A stretch of 25,202 bases of DNA from Chthonomonas sp035294505 (GTDB lineage: Bacteria > Armatimonadota > Chthonomonadetes > Chthonomonadales > Chthonomonadaceae). How positions within the stretch are numbered: position 1 is the stretch's first letter; each line of letters opens with the position of its first letter. The stretch lies in the NCBI RefSeq assembly GCF_035294505.1, contig NZ_DATGKU010000240.1, positions 1-25,202 of the forward strand, written 5' to 3'. The position numbers and the translations under genes were made by a program. Under the pieces are notes generated by a model. It was not told where the DNA came from and did no database searches. It worked only from the letters and a program-made list of their open reading frames with translations. Positions 22,648-25,202 of this stretch are shown here, piece after piece.

Positions 22648-23065
22648 CGAAAGCTCGTATCTCCTCTAGAATCGCCTCTTGAAACGCCTGCAACGCAGCC
22701 ACATCGGTAAGGCGTTCCGCAAGCTCCACACCGGCCTTCAGCGTTTGACGCAGTTCCTGAGCCGCCTTCAATAACAGCCGTCGCGGGTCTTCGATCTTGA
22801 TGGCCTCTACATGCGTCTCGACGGCCTCGTCGCCACAACAACGGTCTAAAAGCTGTTGGAGGGGTGCCCGTCTCCAAATCGTTCGGCCGGTTTGGGGGTC
22901 TCGTTCGCGAAAACGTATCCAAAGCTCCTCCCCTCGTGGCGACACATCGTAACGCCCCGTCTGCGGGTCTCGCAACCAGCTGTCACACGCCTCCAAAATC
23001 TCATGTACTCTCTCCAAACTCCACTGCAGTTCCGCAATCGGGTCTCGTTTACGAGCACGTGTCAC
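22340..23065 (-). CDS. Candidate small terminase subunit or terminase-associated protein
   Basis: A 241-residue frame that starts with GTG at 23065, preceded by AAGGAGGG. The first 140 residues look like a real protein: MTRARKRDPIAELQWSLERV, two DPQTGR motifs at about residues 33 and 55 (repeated), and a long helical region (LLLKAAQELRQTLKAGVEL, LQAFQEAILEEIRAFDEAAA). The last 100 residues, which overlap the terminase gene, are Pro/Ala/Arg-rich and low in complexity, and may be unselected. The position just upstream of terL suggests a small terminase subunit that recognises packaging DNA, but no helix-turn-helix is certain. The gene is the first of the head operon and follows repeat cluster C. 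A TATATA at about 23095 could be a -10 box, but a matching -35 box is weak. Confidence 0.5.
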   Translation of the reverse strand: MTRARKRDPIAELQWSLERVHEILEACDSWLRDPQTGRYDVSPRGEELWIRFRERDPQTGRTIWRRAPLQQLLDRCCGDEAVETHVEAIKIEDPRRLLLKAAQELRQTLKAGVELAERLTDVAALQAFQEAILEEIRAFDEAAAQRVALHIRDRLLQEPVTAGPAPMAAPNPSDRPGGVHREDVSVAARPLAAPSVQPSRTAAPRARRKTADPRSTSSGQERDREPTLPRLDAGAKTDPAH

Positions 23066-23862
23066 CCCGCCCTCCTTCCAAAGCGATGCTCACTATATAG
23101 ATCGAAAATTCTCCGTTCCCCATGGGGCATCTCCAAAACCCTCTCTTACGACTCTCCAGAACAGCACAACAGGCGCGGCAAACCGGTAGTTTCTCCAAAA
23201 TGGCAAGTCCCCGCCCCCTTTCTCCATTCAAAACAATGTAGACGCCTCAGCGGCCCATGACACTCCCTTAACCCTCCAATTTCTCCGGCCGCTGCGTTGC
23301 TGTCCGCGAGGACGAAAGGAGGGGATAGGGGGCGAGCAAAGCTAACTCGCTTGGTTAACTGCCTCTAGAACCGCGAGATTGGCAGTCTATGCAGCCCCTC
23401 CCCCTACCCCTCAGAACTGCTGGGAATGGAAACTCAAGATTTCTCGCCTTCGGCTCGAAATGACAGTTGTGGCATTGGCTCGAAATGACAGGTGTTTATC
23501 TCGTCTGTGGCACGAAAGGACAGGCGTGTCGCCGGCTCTTCAAGCCCCCACCCCCCGCCCCTCAAGGCCGACAAGGGGTCCCCAGAAAATCGCAAGATTT
23601 TCTGGGGCAGGGCGCCCTCCCCCAATTTGGGAGAGGGGAGACCAGCAAGCTCATTGGCAGTTTCTATGATAAGCTTCCCTTCGGCAACCCAACACAACCG
23701 CCCCCTTTCTTCAATCAGTAAGACACAATAAACGCCTCAGCGGCCAGAACCATTTCTTTCAAAGCCTATGTCTCTGGCCGCTGCGTTGCTGTCCGCGAGG
23801 ACGAAAGGAGGGGATAGGGGGCGAGCAAGGTAAGCTTACTTTGCTGACTTACTCTAGAACCG
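23066..23862. repeat. Intergenic composite repeat cluster C at the host-phage junction
   Basis: This 797-base gap separates the viral module from the adjacent secreted-protein gene. About 150 bases next to the small-terminase candidate look unique (including CCCCATGGGG near 23120); the rest is composite repeat. GGGATAGGGGGCGAGCAA occurs at 23322-23340 and 23811-23829, the TTCGGCTCGAAATGACAG motif at 23436-23466, and CTCTAGAACCG at about 23362 and 23850. A degenerate GGCTCGAAATGACAG copy lies at about 23477. A perfect 28-base hairpin is at 23580-23607. The last unit is cut short at the stop codon of the next gene (23863). Confidence 0.85.
23580..23607. repeat. Perfect 12-bp hairpin with GCAA loop
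   Basis: CCCCAGAAAATC (23580-23591) and GATTTTCTGGGG (23596-23607) enclose GCAA. This is the same stem as 9461-9488, in the same flanking context, with the loop in the opposite orientation. Confidence 0.9.
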
Positions 23863-24780
23863 CTAAGGCGCCGAGGCCGCACTTGTGGCGGGATGGTTCT
23901 GCACTACAATAAGCGCGCTCGCTTGGGTGATAAGCTTCCCATTCTTATCGAGCGCATCTATCTCCACCACATGTTCCCCGTCCGCCACACTGCGCGTATC
24001 CCATTTATAAGTAAAGGGGGGCACATTCGTTAACTGCACCACAGCACCATCCACCAAAAACCGCACGAACTCAATGGGGTCTGGCTCCCCTTCAGGGAGC
24101 TTGGCCTTCAGCGTGAGAAAACCAGAGACGATAAGCCGATGCTCCGCCTGCGCACGCGCTACGGCCCCGGCGGCATAGTCGTTCGCCATCGCCTGAATCG
24201 CTTGGGCGATCTGCATCTTCCAGTCGTTCAGACGGTTCGCCGCGCTTGGCTCGAAGAAAGGAGGCGGCATTCGTTCCACCGTAAACTCGAACACATCGCC
24301 GACCTGCGGCGAATAGGCCACAGCCGTGTTCAATGCACTCAGAGGCAAGAGCACCTTGGTGCCGACCGGCGGAACAAGCGTTCCAAATACCCCTTTGCCC
24401 TCCGCGATATTCGTGTAGATGGCCCACGGTTCCAAATGCGCTTTGGCAACGGCCGGCTGCGGCAATAGCTTTAAAATCCGCTCCCCTCCCAAAGAGATCG
24501 CAACCCCCTCATGACCGCTTCGTATTACCCTGCCGGCCTGCCGCGCCGTAACGTCGGCCCCAACCATGGAGGCGCAACGGATAACCCGCCCGATCACCAA
24601 GAAGGTTTTGCCACCATCCACACTTATCTCAACCGGCGCGTAGAGCGCGTTCGTCACCCGAAGGAGATAGGTCGGCACGCTGTCATCCGTTGCCGGCTGC
24701 GCCGTTAGCTTCACGGCACTGCAAAGGGTTACAAGGCCGGCAAGCATCCAAACAAAACGCTTTGCACTCTTCCTTACCAT
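23863..24780 (-). CDS. Secreted protein with C-terminal Ig-like domain, host gene
   Basis: About 305 residues of unknown function. The ATG at 24780 was chosen because GAGG lies about 8 bases upstream and just after the preceding stop codon; it gives a signal peptide (MVRKSAKRFVWMLAGLVTL, ending near AVKLTAQ). The longer frame from 24810 overlaps glycerate kinase. The N-terminal part has beta strands (YLLRVTNALYAPVEISVDGG); the middle is helical (WKMQIAQAIQAMANDYAAG); the C-terminus is a bacterial Ig-like domain (VRFLVDGAVVQLTNVPPFTY, VADGEHVVEIDALDKNGK). It follows the glycerate kinase gene in the same direction and probably belongs to the chromosome, not the virus. The stop is followed at once by repeat cluster C. 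Confidence 0.65.
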   Translation of the reverse strand: MVRKSAKRFVWMLAGLVTLCSAVKLTAQPATDDSVPTYLLRVTNALYAPVEISVDGGKTFLVIGRVIRCASMVGADVTARQAGRVIRSGHEGVAISLGGERILKLLPQPAVAKAHLEPWAIYTNIAEGKGVFGTLVPPVGTKVLLPLSALNTAVAYSPQVGDVFEFTVERMPPPFFEPSAANRLNDWKMQIAQAIQAMANDYAAGAVARAQAEHRLIVSGFLTLKAKLPEGEPDPIEFVRFLVDGAVVQLTNVPPFTYKWDTRSVADGEHVVEIDALDKNGKLITQASALIVVQNHPATSAASAP

Positions 24781-24790
24781 GGCCGTTGCC

Positions 24791-25202
24791 TCATAGAATG
24801 GAAGGGGCATGCCTCACATCGGTAGGCAGTCCCTTTTGTCCCACCAGCATCCAGCGCAGCGCGCGCCGCGTGGCACGCCTCACAAGAGGATACGCTTGAT
24901 CCATGGCCTCCTCCAACGTGCAAGCCCCCTCGACGATAGGCAGTACCGCGTGCACCCCCTCCGCAACGAGGGCCTCCTCTGCCTCTGCCTCCACCGCACC
25001 GACAAGAGCGACCACAGGAATGCCTAGCCCCAGTCGTGCGACCCGCCGCGCCACGCGGATCATGGCCTTGCCGTGCAGCGTCTGCCCATCCAGCTTGCCC
25101 TCGCCCGTCAACACAAGGCAGCTGTTCCTGCAGTGGGTATCGAAGTCGAGCACATCCAGCACCATCTCGGCGCCCGCCACCAGCCTTGCCCGGCAAAAGG
25201 CC
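24791..25202 (-). CDS. Glycerate kinase, C-terminal part (cut by the window edge)
   Basis: The last 137 residues of a glycerate kinase of the GarK/GlxK type, which phosphorylates D-glycerate. The family's C-terminal signature is clear: AGAEMVLDVLDFDTHC, LVLTGEGKLDGQTLHGKAMI, then VARLGLGIPVVALVGAVEAE and ACTLEEAMDQAYPLVRRATRRA. The frame continues upstream of the GTG at 25180 as AFCRARLV, so the gene starts beyond the right edge. A housekeeping metabolic gene here marks chromosomal DNA. Its stop lies about 10 bases before the start of the secreted-protein gene, suggesting cotranscription. Confidence 0.85.
   Translation of the reverse strand, partial: AFCRARLVAGAEMVLDVLDFDTHCRNSCLVLTGEGKLDGQTLHGKAMIRVARRVARLGLGIPVVALVGAVEAEAEEALVAEGVHAVLPIVEGACTLEEAMDQAYPLVRRATRRALRWMLVGQKGLPTDVRHAPSIL

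Noticed and set aside
23379..23731. Several overlapping plus- and minus-strand ORFs
   Set aside because: All are within repeat cluster C and reflect its open palindromic sequence.
24781..24810. A longer N-terminus for the Ig-like secreted protein (start at 24810)
   Set aside because: It overlaps the glycerate kinase end, and the start at 24780 has a good ribosome binding site and begins a signal peptide.

Overview
The window is one large bacterial virus-type head-and-tail gene cluster, almost all on the minus strand and read from right to left, joined at its right edge to two chromosomal genes. The host is probably a diderm bacterium of moderate to high GC: one gene encodes a protein with a PEP-CTERM-like sorting tail, a system known from bacteria with an outer membrane and exopolysaccharide. 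An Armatimonadota/Chthonomonas-like host is only a guess from the overall look and was not tested.

Right edge (about 23863-25202): the end of a glycerate kinase gene and a secreted Ig-like protein, probably host genes. A repeat cluster (23066-23862) separates them from the viral module. The head genes follow: a candidate small terminase (22340-23065), large terminase (21160-22647), DUF935/Mu gp29-like portal (19733-21136), S49 prohead protease with a scaffold-like tail (17072-18544), DUF2190-like decoration protein (16487-16918) and Mu gpT-like major capsid protein (15356-16285). Next come a small coiled-coil protein, a protein like the spike-base family of gene transfer agents, two small membrane/coiled-coil proteins, a GH25 lysozyme and a secreted SGNH hydrolase (11511-15331). 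Then come putative neck and fibre-associated proteins (9613-11501), a tail-completion candidate and a tail tube protein (6826-8697), tail assembly chaperones with an apparent -1 frameshift (4109-5031), a very short tape-measure candidate (3454-4143) and an 844-residue tail-tip protein carrying discoidin and fibronectin III domains (124-2658). A new gene begins at the left edge.

Three things break this layout. First, two cargo genes lie on the opposite strand: a PEP-CTERM 'choice-of-anchor A' protein (18681-19736) inside the head module and an acyltransferase-3 membrane protein (5534-6829) inside the tail module. Each ends by sharing a CTAG tetranucleotide with the stop codon of the viral gene it faces. 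Second, upstream of the acyltransferase a near-consensus sigma-70 promoter is followed by about 210 nt of strongly structured sequence with GAAA and UUCG tetraloops, ending in an IS200/IS605 right-end-like hairpin. No TnpB or IscB gene is present, so this is a candidate stand-alone omega-RNA-like non-coding RNA. Third, three intergenic clusters of about 0.8-0.9 kb carry the same roughly 400-bp composite repeat, each starting directly after a minus-strand stop codon.

No integrase, repressor, replication gene, CRISPR array, tRNA or rRNA was seen. Complete morphogenesis genes, an abrupt junction with host genes and cargo affecting the cell surface fit either one arm of a prophage whose control genes lie to the left, or a domesticated particle such as a gene-transfer-agent-like element. 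The window alone cannot decide between them.
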